DNA of 64,000 nucleotides. It comes from Circinella minor (lineage: Eukaryota; Mucoromycota; Mucoromycetes; Mucorales; Lichtheimiaceae). The stretch is taken from assembly GCA_016758965.1 (NCBI GenBank), contig JAEPRB010000101.1, forward strand, positions 62,001 to 126,000. Direction: 5' to 3'. Shown here one piece after another: positions 1-11,626 of the stretch; within the stretch, counting starts at the first letter, position 1, and each line of letters begins with the position of its first letter. The notes under the pieces are model-generated. The model saw only the letters and a list, made by a program, of their open reading frames with translations, was not told where the DNA came from and did no database searches. A program made the translations under genes and the position numbers.

Positions 1-1369
1 TCTATATCGAATGGATAATCGACGTGCTTGATAATCCGTACAATTGGATGTAGATGATATCTTCAAAAATATATATATATATATTATTTTTGTTATTAGG
101 TTCAATCTATTATCCAACTACTTTTTTTTCTTTTTTTACTCACTTCTCCCCAAGTATTTCTTCCTGGCATCCATGCTTCAATATCATATTTTCTATATGC
201 ACTTGCACCTAATTCTTCTGTAGGCATATCTAATACTCTAAAAAAAAAAAGAAACCAGATTTTTTTGTTTGAAGCCATTATTAAAAATGAATATGCATTA
301 TTAACAACCTCATTGTTTTTTTTTTTTTTTTTTACCTAAAACATAAACCTAATTCAGTAAACATTTCTTCTTGAATTTCTCTAAATTGTTCCAATAGAGC
401 ATCACTTTGTTGTTCAGTAGAAACTGCAAAAAGTTCTACTTTAGAAAACTGATGCACACGATATAATCCTTTTGTTTCTGTTCCTCGACCTCCTGCTTCA
501 GCACGATAGGCTCGACCATATCCAACCAATCGTTTTGGTAATTCTGTTTCTTCTAAAACTTTGGTTGCAAATTTTCCTGCTAAAGGTATTTCTGCTGTAC
601 CAGCCAAACAAAGGGCATCCTCTTCATTGGCTTGAACATGATAAATTTGAGAACTTTCACCTGCACGGGGTTGAAATCCACATCCATAAGCAATGGATGT
701 TCTTACAATATCAGGTGTGATCACACCTAAAAATCCTTTGGATGCCGCCTTGTCCATGGCATATTGTATTAAAGCAGTTTCTAAAAATGCACCATAGCCT
801 TCAAGATAATAAAAACTGGATCCACTCACGATGGCAGCTTGTTCTAAATCGATCATACCCAATCGTGTTGCAATAGTCATATGATCCTCATACTTCTTTT
901 GTTCTTGTAATAGTGATTCATTAACAATTTTAATTACTCGAGCGTTCGATTCAGGACCGACTGGAACGTCTGGATGGGTATCATTGGGAATTTGTACTGC
1001 ACAGTGTAATAGTTCTGTTTCAGTGGTTGTTAAGTTTGCTTCCAGTTGTTTAATGTGTTGTTTGAGTTCTTTTGCTTTTTGAATAAGTGCTGGATCTCTA
1101 TTCTTTTTATCCTTATTAGAAGAAGAAGCTGTTTTGGATAACGTGTTATGTTGAGAACGTAAATGTAAAAGTGTATTATAATTTTCAAGTCGACGTTCAT
1201 TTAAAGTTTTGACATGGTAAGGATCAATAGGACAATGGTTCCGTTTTATCATATTTTCTTTAATCGCTTGAGGATTCTCGGCTATTTTATTATAATCAAG
1301 TCGTGTTTGAATAGGTGTTGAATATGAACGTGTCCATTTTATGGAATGATGTCGAAGTTGACGAAACAT
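1..1369 (-). CDS. DIA4: Mitochondrial seryl-tRNA synthetase, C-terminus cut by window edge
   Basis: Charges tRNA-Ser with serine, most likely in the mitochondrial matrix. Three exons are visible (1369-336, 237-144, 60-1) joined by clean GT-AG introns that keep frame. The first ~25 residues are Arg/Ser/Thr-rich and lack acidic residues, as in a mitochondrial presequence. An N-terminal coiled-coil arm (roughly residues 65-120) precedes the class II core. Motif 2 is seen around [20 protein letters not shown], followed by QFSKVELF. Exon 2 carries [20 protein letters not shown] and exon 3 the motif 3 segment [16 protein letters not shown]. These match the SerRS family closely. The start is the first ATG of the open frame, fitting a leader. 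The last residues lie left of base 1. The organellar assignment rests on the leader and is inference; the enzyme family is secure. Confidence 0.95.
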
Positions 1370-2411
1370 TTTATTTATTTAGTTTGAATTAAAAAAAAAA
1401 ATACATGTACAAAGTAGTTCCTGGTTTTATTATTCTAAAATAGTTGTGGCGGTCTTTTTTTTTTTTTTTTTTTTGACAACATAAAAAAAAATATCATGCA
1501 CAACTCAAAAAAAAACCAATTTTTTTTTTTAAAAGTTATGTATACATGGATTCGATAACCCTATAAATTATGTATATTGAACCTTCCAAGGGCAGGTAGT
1601 AAAAGTCGTCCCATCTTGCGGTCCCATCATCCCCCCCCTCCATGACTACCTTACTACCCTATCCTGTAAGTATATATCTTTGGATAAATAATATTTTCTG
1701 ACATATAATGATAATAATAAATTAAATTATCCAACTTATTAGGATTACATGACAAATTTAAAATAACCATGACATATCATATATTTATATTATATATAGA
1801 GTCCAATCATGGCAGTATCAATGGAGCGACGTCAAGAGGAACATGTTTTTTTTTTCAATTACCGTTTATTCACTACGTAGATGATAAAGAAGGAAAGGTT
1901 TTTTTTTTAAAAAAAAAAACTTGACTATGGAAAATAATATGCCACAAAAAAGAGATCATTAAAATCCCTAGTATACATAAACTTGTTTTTAATATCATTT
2001 ATGCCACTTTATTAAAATAAACGTGTGTATCATTATAAAAATTACATAATTCTCATATAAGTAAAAACATTCAGACACACATTTATATAATAATTTAATA
2101 CCATGGAAATAAAGCGTCCTTTCAATAATACATTTCCTTCATCTTCTTATAAAAGTATACACCCCCCCACAATTTAATATTAGAGCCATCAAAATTTGGA
2201 ATTATTTATATTATACAAAACTCACCAATTAAATAAATAACATAGCTACAGATTCTATTGTTGTAACTTCATGATATCCTTTCCAAAATATATATATATA
2301 TATAATAAAAAACAATTTTTTTTTCTTTCATGAAAGAATTATTTTAAAACCAAAACCAAAATTAAGAATTGATACTCTAACAGAAACTGGGATAATGGCG
2401 TTATTTTTTTT
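1370..2411. other. Intergenic, 5' of SerRS and 3' of the next minus gene
   Basis: AT-rich spacer with poly-A/T tracts and an (AT)n run near 2289-2304. A slightly GC-richer patch at 1583-1670 contains a C-run but no open frame or RNA fold that I recognise. No gene supported. Confidence 0.5.
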
Positions 2412-3256
2412 TTATTGTTGTTTTGGTGATGGTACAGCCTTGTTCAAATCTTGTTCTATTTTTAAAAATAACGGAGGGTGTTGGAGAAAGAAAGAGTAAA
2501 TGAAACACATTAATAATTTACCAATCATCATCCAATCATTTATAAAAATAATAAAAAAAATAAACCTTACCTAATCCCCATACGTGAGTCTTTAATTCAA
2601 GATGTTCCATATTAAGTGTATCCTTTAAAGATATAAAAATTTAAAAAATTAGTTATTATTCTTCCATCTACCCCACTGTTTTTCTACTTACATAAAGCTT
2701 TCGGAATTCAGTTTTCAATTCATTCAATTCTTTGGTAGTAGCAGCTAATTCCTTCAACTTGGAAACATCCTTATCAACAGCTTCAATCTTACGAGCATAT
2801 TCACGGACCTAGTTTTTGCCAAAATAATGAATAATTAAAGAAGAAGAAAACAAATAGAAAAACAAATATATAAATATTACCTTTTCAGTTGATCCTTGAA
2901 GTTCTTCTACAGAACTCAATAAAGAATTTGATGCATTATTATATTCTTCCAAAAGATAATAATAACCAGCACTTCCAGCTACTGTAACACCCAAAAGAAA
3001 ACCAACGAAACTTTTTTGTTTTAAATACGCATAAATAAATAAAAAAAAAAATTGTGTATTAAAAATTGTTAAATGGTTTTGTCAAATAAAAAAAAAATAT
3101 CGTTTCTAATTTCGTTATAATAATAATAATTTTAAATCCTCACCCGCCACCAATAGCACCAGTTTTCTTTGTAGTAGTGGTTGCTTCAGTTGTATATGCT
3201 GCACGTTGAACAGGTCTAGTGATTAAACGAGGGGTAACGCGAAGTAAAGAATTCAT
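2412..3256 (-). CDS. Small mitochondrial-type single-span membrane protein with coiled coil
   Basis: Five exons (3256-3144, 3010-2881, 2808-2692, 2622-2571, 2455-2412) splice in frame to a protein of about 150 aa. The N-terminus MNSLLRVTPRLITRPVQR is a typical mitochondrial targeting sequence (Arg, Leu, Ser/Thr, no acids). After a TTTTKK linker comes one hydrophobic segment (FVGFLLGVTVAGSAGYYYLL, about residues 39-58), then a predicted coiled coil rich in Glu/Lys/Leu (VREYARKIEAVDKDVSKLKE onwards). This architecture suits an inner-membrane protein with its coiled coil in the intermembrane space or matrix. I do not recognise the family; MICOS-like or respiratory accessory roles are only possibilities. 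Every intron is canonical, so the model is much firmer than the function. Confidence 0.8.
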
Positions 3257-3780
3257 TTCTGTTGGGTTTTTATAAATAAATAAATATTACGATAATAATG
3301 TTAATGTACACGTCTTTAAATATCGTTTTCGTTATTTTTTTGTTTTTTTTTCTTTTCTTGGTAATAATAAATGGTTGTCATAATTATTTGTTGTCAATGA
3401 GAATGGAAAGTTTTGTTCACATGCCTGACAAAATAGTTTGGTGGTGGGGGAAAAGAGTAACCAAAAAAAAAAAAAAAAGTCCATGTTTTTTTTCCAGCTA
3501 TTGTGTAGGGGTCTAAAATAAAAGAATTCCCAATAAATTCAACAAATCAAAAGGTGAATCCCATTTTTCATTTTTATCACAAAAGTTTCTAAAACTTCTT
3601 AATAGACTTCAAAAAAAAAAATGTATAAAAATAATATGTTGACGAGGTGTGAAGCTAAAGTCTCTAGAAATCAAATGTGAATGATGGGCGATTACAAAGT
3701 GACTTTTGTAAAAACAAAAAGAATAATCTTTGAAGATTGTCCCAAAATGAATGATGGGTAGTAGTCTCAAGATTAATATT
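3257..3780. other. Intergenic, promoter side of the coiled-coil gene
   Basis: AT-rich sequence with short open frames on both strands that lack family signatures. It separates the minus-strand gene cluster from the transposon remnant to the right. Nothing else seen. Confidence 0.4.
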
Positions 3781-4823
3781 CGAAAAAGGGAGCTTATTGT
3801 TAATAATCCTTCTCTTTCATCAACTTTCACTCATCAACTGGAACAATGACCAGAATTATCTGTTAAAGACGCCTATTATATTGATAACAACGGTCAGAAA
3901 CTTCATCGTCATCCACCAATGCAACGGCGTTGACATCGACATCGAGTTAGGGATTTCTTTACTCATATTAATACGGGTAATTAATTATATTTTTATACCA
4001 GAATTCAACTGTTTCATTAACGACTCATCTTCAGTTTTATCGATATCGTCATTATCATCTATCCATACCGATACTGGTTTTATTTCCACTATAATTTTCC
4101 ACAACATAACACTTGCTGATCTTACTACCAAAAAATACCGACAATATCATTTAATTTAAATTCGAACAATTGACCGCCCTGGTATCCTAGAGCGTCGAAA
4201 TCTTCATGGAAACTTTTTTGGAATAGTAGCTTTCCCCCATCTTGCACACACAATATGGTGGCGGTTGCTTCACCAAAAATTATCATGTAAACAACAACGT
4301 ATACCAGCTATTTTTACTTCACCTATCTGTGCTTTTTGCAATGACGACGATACACCCGAATATTTTATTTGGGGATGTGAACGTAAACGAACTGTTTGAC
4401 GAGACATTGCCAATCGTTTTTTTTTTTTGGTTCACCCAGACCCACTTGACAGCATTCATATTACCTACCTCTCTTTCTTCTTCTGGTTTGACAATCCGTG
4501 ACGAGTTCAAATTTGATTTTCATTGTCTTATTGCCACTACTCTCCTACATATTTGGTCTGCCCATCGGCGCTATATTTTTTTTTTTATCAAGAGACCTTT
4601 TGGCTCTATGGAGTTAGTACCAAAACCACAACTTCATTTACGACGAATCCATGGTGAAGAACAAAACAAAGTTCGTCCTTCTGGCTAATATTCTTTCTCC
4701 ATATTTTTTTGTTTATTGAATTTATTAAATTCTTATTTATTACTTTTGCTTATCCTGTTTTATTCAACAACTCCATATTTCATTATGGATCTTATACAAA
4801 AAAAAAAAAAAAAAAAAAAAAAA
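3781..4823 (+). mobile_element. Degenerate 3' end of a LINE (non-LTR) retrotransposon
   Basis: Plus-strand reading frames, broken by stops and shifts, resemble the region downstream of a LINE reverse transcriptase. The clearest part is at about 4250-4410: WWRLLHQKLSC, then a zinc-binding pattern CAFCNDDDTPEYFIWGC (CxxC...C, with Tyr where the zf-RVT family usually has His). Downstream (4411-4600) LLHIWSAHRRYIF resembles the conserved tail of such ORF2 proteins. After the stop near 4688 there is an AT-rich 3' UTR and a long A-run ending at about 4823, which fits a poly-A tail of a plus-oriented insertion. No catalytic YxDD reverse transcriptase segment is present, so it is a 5'-truncated, dead copy. 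Exact left boundary uncertain. Confidence 0.65.
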
Positions 4824-5205
4824 GTCTCCTACAACGCACCTTGGTCCAATTTAGTTCAATAGTTTAAAAATCTTTTTAGAGAGCCTAAAAAGTATTGGTT
4901 ATTCTCTTAGAGCCAAGAAGGCAGAAACTTTTCTCTTTTTTCTTTTTTCTTTCATAATTACTTTAAACATGCCTGCTGACAACTCGTTTTTTTACATCAA
5001 CACCATCAACTGATTGGAATTTTACAGCCTTTTTACATTTTAAACTTAACGAATGTCAAAATATAAAAGTCTCTAAATTGAAAAGGCTACACTTGCAATT
5101 CCATAGCGAATTAAACAATTATTACAATACTACAGAAGATTTGACCATGAAGAAACACTTGGGCCGTGTTAAAAAAAAAAATCTGGTATAATATATATAT
5201 ATATA

Positions 5206-5827
5206 CAGTTATCGCTCGATATAACGATATCCGATAGCAAAAATATCGTTATATCGAGCGGACAAATATAGTTTTTAAACTTTTTTGTTAAGCAGTTTAA
5301 TAATCTGAACATCAAATTTATCTTCAGGCATACTAAAAAAAAATCACCGATACTTTGCTTATGCTTCTTTCTTATAAAAATCAGATTTGTTTTTTGCCAA
5401 GTATGTAGATCCAACTTGTTCTTTGCCATTTTGCATGGCTTTATAAACAATAGACAGTTTTTGATGCTTATTATAGTATGGTAATCGTATTTTTTTCTTA
5501 TAGGGCATCAGGATTCATTATATATGATAATTTGGTTCTAATTCAATTACAACTAATACAACAAGACATGTTTAATAATAAAAAAAAAGTATGTAAAGAG
5601 AAAAAAATAATTGTTATAGTATAATAGCTTATTTATAGTATGGACAATATAAAGTTCTAGAGTTTAGTCTTTTTGCAAGACATATAGATACAAACAAGGC
5701 CAAGTACACATGGATGACATTTTATCCGATCATTATAACTCGGATCAAGAATTCGATATAGCGATAATTTGATATAACGATACACTTTTGGTCTGACGGG
5801 GTGTATCGTTATATCGAGCGGTGACGG
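5206..5827. mobile_element. Non-autonomous Tigger/pogo-like DNA transposon with TA target duplication
   Basis: A 622-bp unit starts with CAGTTATCGCTCGATATAAC (5206-5225) and ends with its imperfect reverse complement, reading CCGTCACCGCTCGATATAAC inward from 5827. Each end is flanked by TA (5204-5205, 5828-5829). A CAGT-type start, a CTCGATATAACG core and TA duplication are features I associate with Tigger/pogo-type Tc1-mariner elements. Both ends also fold on themselves: 18-bp perfect arms 5213-5230/5243-5260 and 15-bp perfect arms 5771-5785/5801-5815. The interior has no transposase signature, only a short unconvincing minus frame, so it would need a transposase supplied in trans. The flanking (AT)n makes the TA duplication weak evidence by itself; the TIRs carry the call. 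Confidence 0.75.
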
Positions 5828-5937
5828 TATATATATATATATTTATATAATAGATAGATTAAATGATTTATAATATATATTATTCAAAACCTTATGAAAT
5901 ATTAATTTGAAGGTAAATACTGATTTGTATTTTTTAG

Positions 5938-7133
5938 TTGAACAATCAGCAATTATTAGAATGTCGCGATGAAGCTCAAAGAAACTATAGTTCTTCTTCA
6001 ACAGCAGAAACAACTACAATTAATGTGAACGTTAGCAATTCTTCAATTCAGATTGGAGATATTAACAATAATCAAAGAATTGGTCAAGTACCAGAAACCT
6101 CACAGGTATTATAATATCTGATTTATTATTACGTATTTCAATCTTGAAAAAACACTTAATTATTTAAGCCATATACATATATTAATATATACAGGCCTCA
6201 CCCACCACCGGTCAAGAAAAAGATACTACTTACTATTCAGATGATGAAGATTTAATCGGGGATAGAGTAAATGATAATGATACAGAAGTTGGTGTGGGCC
6301 GACAACAGTTCAGTCTCAAGAGACGCAGATTTCAATTTCGCGAAAAAAATTCATTTTTGAAACTTCCTATTAAGGGATACAATATTAGATGCAGCAGAGT
6401 AAGATTAATCTCTGTTTTTTTTTTGATACTTACCATTATGTATGTTTGCATATACGTGTTCATTTTTATACTTATAATTCTTTATTATTTATCTATTATA
6501 GCGGGGAGCAAACAAGTAAAGCGTCGAACGATGTTTTGACTAAATCTGCAAAAGCATTTGGATCAGCTGTATATAATGAACACACAGGAGGGAGAAAAAT
6601 TGACTTAATGATTAGAAGTAGCGGGATCGAACTGAGCACGTCTGAATGGAAGAAAAAGGGTGTCGGTATAACTACTGGGAAAGAACAACAAGTTAAAAAT
6701 GTTCGAGGAAATAAAGCGATACTGAAGAACTTAGTGTCATTACCTATTACCGATTCTGACCGAGAAAACGTATTTTGTCTTGGTATGGATTTTATCGGTA
6801 AGTTATTGTCCATCGTTTGTATTAATGAAAGAATAAGGTGGATATAACAAACAACTAATACATTCAATACATTTGAAAATAGGATCTGTTGGATATATGT
6901 TTTCTGTGTACCATCTTGATGATGCATATGTCGCTAGTTTTGTTGCGGATCTAAGCCTGCCAGTTGATTTTACAGAATTGGAAGATTTTGTCACAACCCT
7001 TGACAACTTTTACAAATTCAAAAACCAACACACTCGTTTACAAAAAATGATTGATCCTGCTTACCGTGGCTACCAAGAAACGCAAACACTATCGCAACTT
7101 CGAATCAACATACAAAGAACATTTATCCAATGA
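5938..7133 (+). pseudogene. PD-(D/E)XK-like lineage-specific family member, copy A (partial or decaying)
   Basis: Four exon-like blocks (5938-6105, 6195-6398, 6502-6797, 6883-7133) have good splice borders. The third holds the signature GGRKIDLMI ... ELSTSEWKKKG ... QQVKNVRGNKAILKNL. The Asp of KIDL followed by Glu-Trp-Lys is what a PD-(D/E)XK nuclease core would show; this is a motif reading, not a proven fold. The simplest join of blocks two and three breaks frame, and no initiator exon is evident. An open stretch at 4994-5170 (DWNFTAFLHFKLNECQ...) could be an upstream exon, with the DNA transposon at 5206-5827 lodged between. A short frame overlapping the 3' end (7051-7251) is probably the tail in another phase. 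I recognise the family only as one expanded in Mucoromycota; function unknown. Confidence 0.5.
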
Positions 7134-7363
7134 TAGTGAGGATGACATTCCTGATAATGAAGGTCATGAAAGTCCAAATACATTTTACTCGCCCAGAAGA
7201 AAAAAGGCAAACAATCGAACATTGCAAGTAACCTGGATAAAAAACCAATAATGCTCAGTTTCAGTGGTAAGGAGTTTTGACTTTTTATTCTCATGCATAA
7301 AATAAGAATATATAATTAGTTTATCAATTCAACTAAAATAAATAAATAGGGGATTCCAAAAAT

Positions 7364-7435
7364 GAAATCTGCGTCTCTTGAGACGCAGTTTATACTTCTT
7401 GAAGTCTACGAAATCTGCGAAATTTCGCAGATTTC
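7364..7435. repeat. Two adjacent perfect palindromes, one matching copy A's exon
   Basis: Bases 7369-7388 form CTGCGTCTCTTGAGACGCAG (9-bp arms, 2-nt loop). Bases 7410-7435 form a 26-bp perfect palindrome starting GAAATCTGCGAAA. Bases 7364-7384 are the exact reverse complement of 6313-6333 within the gene-like unit just upstream (21 nt). Could encode a foldback transcript or be the scar of an inverted duplication. Confidence 0.7.
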
Positions 7436-9446
7436 AAAAAATTAATTTTTCATAATTGAAACGCCCTAATATAAAAAAAATCAGTCTTTTTCCACTTTAT
7501 CTCACTTTTAGTACGATTGTAATCAAAAGTTGCAAGAACAGATACTCTTGCAAGTAATTTCTTTTTTTCAGACTCTCTGTGGATTGTAGTTGGACGGATA
7601 GATAAAGGTGAAGGAAATTGATTCTTAATAAGGGCATTGTTATTATTATTCGTTATCACCATATTATTGTTTCGTATTCTTATTGTCTATTTACTATTGT
7701 TACCCAAACTCCTTATAATTTTTTCTTTCTATATCCCATCCTCTCGTCTTCATTTTTTTATACCCAATAAAAGTGTGCAATCTGATTTCTTTTTTTTTAC
7801 ATGCTACGGAAAGTTATATATAAATTAAAGGCTTTCACAATGATTTAATAATACAAAGGTGTTGATAAGAGTAGTTTTGATATGTTAGTTAGAGAAAAAT
7901 AATGGCTACGTAGAAGATTATTAAAACATACATATTTGGTTACAAAGAAAAATAATACTACATTTTATGAGAATGTTAAAGTCGATAATATACAATATTT
8001 TGAACGATAAGCAAAGTATAATGAAATGAGGTTGATCTTTGGGTAAACAAGTTGTCCACAGATAAAATATGGTTTTTTATTTCCAACATTTGATAATCAA
8101 ACTTAAATTAATATAATGAATATATATAAGACTTCCCCTTCGTGAGGCAAAGTTTCATTTGATAATGATAATAATGATTCTTCAACACTGTTCTTGACTC
8201 CACTATTGTTTCTAGATTATTACATACAGGGTACCATTCAGTTTTCTGGGAGAATAATAGGGAAATTCCTGCACACATACACATATACACACATACACAA
8301 AAAGATCACTGTCGATTCCTAATAGAAAACTCAAAAGCCCTTTATGAAAAAGCAAAAAAAATGTTTTGGAATCATGCGTACCATATGTCTATGCATAAGA
8401 TTGATTAGTAACAGTATTTAGTAATCGATTTTGAAAGTTTTTTCTTATATTGATAATAAAATAAAACTTATCTTTTTCGTTGAAAGTCAGTTACACGTAT
8501 AGAGAGAGTCAAGGAGAATAAGAGATAAATCCGATCACAGCTTTTCGCAAGGCAACAGTAGAATCAAAATCTACCACCACAATGCGGGGGCTTGGTTCGT
8601 GGCAAGGATAGCCATTAAGTTCTCAGAATTTACCCACGACAGGACAGGTACCATACCTTAACAAAGTCCTTCAGTATGCTAGGTCCGGGTCATCTTTCGA
8701 TCAAGTCGCTTATAGTTTTGCCAATGCATTAACTTTTTTTTTTATATAAACAAAACCAAATATAACAAATTAGTATAAATTTGTTATATGAGTTGTTCCA
8801 CTCAATCACAAATAATTTTCTTTGTCACTTACAGAAAACAACCAAAGCAACAGTAAAATTTATTTGGAGAACAGGCCCATCGATGTTTGTTGAAAATAAC
8901 TTTCAACTTTACAAGTTGTTTTTCATCAAAAGAATAACCTTTTTCTTTTCCTTGTAAAAAATCAACGTTTGAGTGAATTATTATATTACCATGGACAAAG
9001 TAAAACTAATTCAATGACGATTTATAGTAACTAATTCTCAAATGCACAGGAAAAAAAAAAAAGAAAACATTTCTGTAATAACTATCCGCTTTTTTTGTTA
9101 TAAAAACATGAAAAGATATGCATTAACCCTCCTTTTTGTATGATTATCAAATTATTTCGTACTAAGCAGAAATAAGAACCAATTAAATTTTAGCGACGTC
9201 ATTTCTTTTTTCAACCTTCTTTTGCTGCGACAAATTTAATCTACTTTGTTCTTTTTTTTTTTTTTGACAAACAACTTTTTTTTCTTTCATCACCTCACCT
9301 CTCCCCCCCCTTTTTTTTTAATCATCATTTTTACGAATTTTCATTTTTTTTTTATTTATTTTTCTTAACATTTAATTATTAATTTAATTACTTGATTTAA
9401 ATTATCTTTGTTTGTTCTTTTTTTTTTCTTATATTAAAAAAGAAAG
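7436..9446. other. Gene-poor stretch left of SPT2
   Basis: About 2 kb of AT-rich sequence. Short frames on both strands lack homology signatures and splice logic. The part nearest SPT2 (about 9240-9446) is very pyrimidine-rich on the plus strand (long T and C runs), as in a fungal promoter/leader. One GC-richer patch is listed separately. Confidence 0.4.
8535..8740. other. GC-richer patch ending in a T-run; unclassified
   Basis: A ~200-bp island of balanced base composition inside AT-rich DNA, ending on the plus strand in a run of nine or more T's (about 8731-8741), as a Pol III terminator would look. Neither strand gives a long open frame: plus reads fragments such as GQVPYLNKVLQYARSGSSFD, minus reads PVLSWVNSENLMAILATNQA, each with stops. 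A box-B-like GGTTCGTGGC occurs near 8592. It may be a relic of a repeat or an RNA gene. I could not match it to U snRNAs, SRP RNA, RNase P/MRP or rRNA. Confidence 0.25.
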
Positions 9447-11023
9447 ATGGACTTTGAAAAACTTATGGCCAAAGCAATGGCTGTTACTCAACAACAAGAC
9501 GCAGCACTTGCAGAAAAAGCACGACGAAAATTAAAAGAAGAAGACGAACGTCGAATGCGTGAATTAAAAGCTGAAAGAGAAAGACAACGATTACAAGAAC
9601 AATTAGAACGAAAAAAGAATGAAGAAAAACAACAACAATTAAAAGATAAAAAGAAACGTAAAGGACAAGTGGATGTTTCTAATAATAAAAAAAGTAATAA
9701 TAATAAATTAACTACACCAAAAAGAAGTAATAGTAAATCCAATGCTATTGCTGCTCTTCAACAATTACAACCATCAGCACAGAAAAAGGTGAGAAAGATT
9801 AAAACAATTTATAGATGAAGAATGAAAATGGATTTTTTTTTTTTTTTTTTTTTGCATAATTATAATAATTTATTTATTATTTTTTTTTTTTTAGGATATG
9901 TCATTTGAAGAATTAATGGCTCAAGCTAATAAATTACAACAAAAAAAACAATCTGATCCAACATCAAAAATACCTCCTTCTTCTTCTTCTTCTTCTTCAA
10001 TGTCAAAAAAAAATGAACGATCCACTATTTCAGGCAAACGTCTACCTACTTCAACATCATCTAGTCATACCCCACGTAATAACAATATTAATAATAATAA
10101 TGATCACAATAAGAATAATAATAATAATACCCCAAGCATTTATCGAAGTCGACGCTCTACCACATCAAAATCTATACGTGATTCTACTAGACCTATTCCA
10201 ACATCTACATCAAATATGTCAGCAAGAGATAAAGTTCGACAAATGATGAGACAACCTCCACAAAAATTAAATACTCAAAAACGTGATTTACGTAGCATTA
10301 GTGAAATTCAACGAGATATTCGTCATAAAAAAGGAATCTATTCAGATGAAGAAGAAGATAACAGAGCTGATCCACGATTACTTCAAAATAAAAGAGTTTC
10401 AACAGAAAATCGATATAATAATAAAGTATCTTCTGGACCTTTACCAAATTCTAGATCATCATTTCCTGCTGGAAAACGTCCAGCTGGTTCTGCAGCAGCA
10501 GCTATGATGAATCGTAATAGAAATATAGGTGATTCAAGACGTATGCCATTTTCACGTCCAGTACCAGAAAGAAGACGACCTATACAACGATATGAAGAAG
10601 AAGAAGAAGGAGATGAAGAAATGGATGATTTTGTAGTGAATGATGAAGAAGAAGAGGAAGAAGTAAATGATTATTCAGCTGAAATTGGTCGTATTTTCCG
10701 TTATAATAAAAAGAGGTAAATTAATTATGATCACATATATATATTTATATATATACTAATTATTATTATTATTTTCATTCAGATACCGTAATGAAACATT
10801 TTCAGATGATGATATGGAAGCAGATGCAAGAGAAGTATTAAGAGAAGAAAAGAGAAGGTAAATTATAATAAAATATATATAATATAATGAATATAAACTA
10901 AAAAAATACCTTTTTCTTTTTTTAAAATAGTGAGCGCATTGGTAGACGAGAAGATATTGAAGAGGAAAAACGTGAATTAGAACGACTTAAACGTTTAAAA
11001 ATGAAAGGAAAATCTCGTTCTTA
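9447..11023 (+). CDS. SPT2: SPT2-type histone chaperone
   Basis: Chromatin protein of the SPT2 family, which binds histone H3-H4 during transcription. Four exons (9447-9788, 9895-10715, 10783-10857, 10931-11023) give about 440 aa. The N-terminal third is a charged helix with repeated EKARRKLKEEDERRMRELK-like sequence; the middle is Ser/Asn/Arg-rich and disordered; an acidic tract (EEEEEGDEEMDDF) leads into the C-terminal SPT2 domain. That domain reads YSAEIGRIFRYNKKRYRNET, then SDDDMEADAREVLREEKRS, ending in a basic RELERLKRLKMKGKSRS tail. The motif FEELMAQA at the start of exon 2 echoes FEKLMAKA at the start of exon 1, suggesting an internal repeat. Start chosen at the ATG just after the pyrimidine-rich leader. 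Nuclear localisation is inferred from the basic tail and the family. Confidence 0.9.
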
Positions 11024-11547
11024 AAAATAAAACTGTTTGAATCTTTATAACCCTTTCTTGAGTATATGTTTTTAAAAATGGGATAAGTATCATACACATA
11101 TTTTATATATTATACAAACATAAACACACATATATACAAACTGACACATATACATAACATATATACACACACACACACACACAAAATAGCATTTTTAATT
11201 TCAATGTATTCATATTATTGTATTATCCCAGCAAACATCATCATTTCATCATTCAAAAAAAAAATACCCTTCTTTTCCAATATGAACTTTTCCCCTCTCT
11301 CTCTCCCTCTCTCTATTAAAAAAAAAGGTTCAATGGGTTTCTTTTATTAGAAAAATAAAAAATAAAATTATTTCATACGTAATCTGCTTATTTAGCAATC
11401 TAATATAATTATAAACATGAATACTAATTATTACTTGTGTTGTTTGTAAGGGAATATACATACAATACAACCTATTTTTATTTAATTAATATATATGTTT
11501 ATTAAGAAGGAGATGAAATTAAAAGTTTTGAATTGGAGGATGAAGGT

Positions 11548-11583
<36 letters not shown>

Positions 11584-11626
11584 GTTTAATAAGTGTTGTA
11601 TAAAATAATAATATGTAAATGATAAC
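11024..11626. other. Tail-to-tail spacer with microsatellites
   Basis: Lies between the 3' ends of SPT2 (plus) and CDP-diacylglycerol synthase (minus). It contains (AC)n around 11165-11183, a pyrimidine (CT)n patch near 11296-11315 and (GA)n around 11550-11580. The short minus frame over 11482-11664 is mostly microsatellite and not a gene. Terminators of both genes presumably lie here, but I see no distinct signal. Confidence 0.6.

Noticed and set aside
1583..1670. GC-richer patch as an RNA gene
   Set aside because: No box elements, no fold evident and no T-run. Insufficient evidence.
7384..7435. CRISPR-like or rho-independent terminator reading of the two palindromes
   Set aside because: Only two unrelated palindromes with no repeat-spacer pattern, and eukaryotic context makes an intrinsic bacterial terminator irrelevant.
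10013..10507. Additional long plus-strand frames inside SPT2
   Set aside because: Out-of-frame shadows of repetitive Asn/Ser/Arg codons in exon two.
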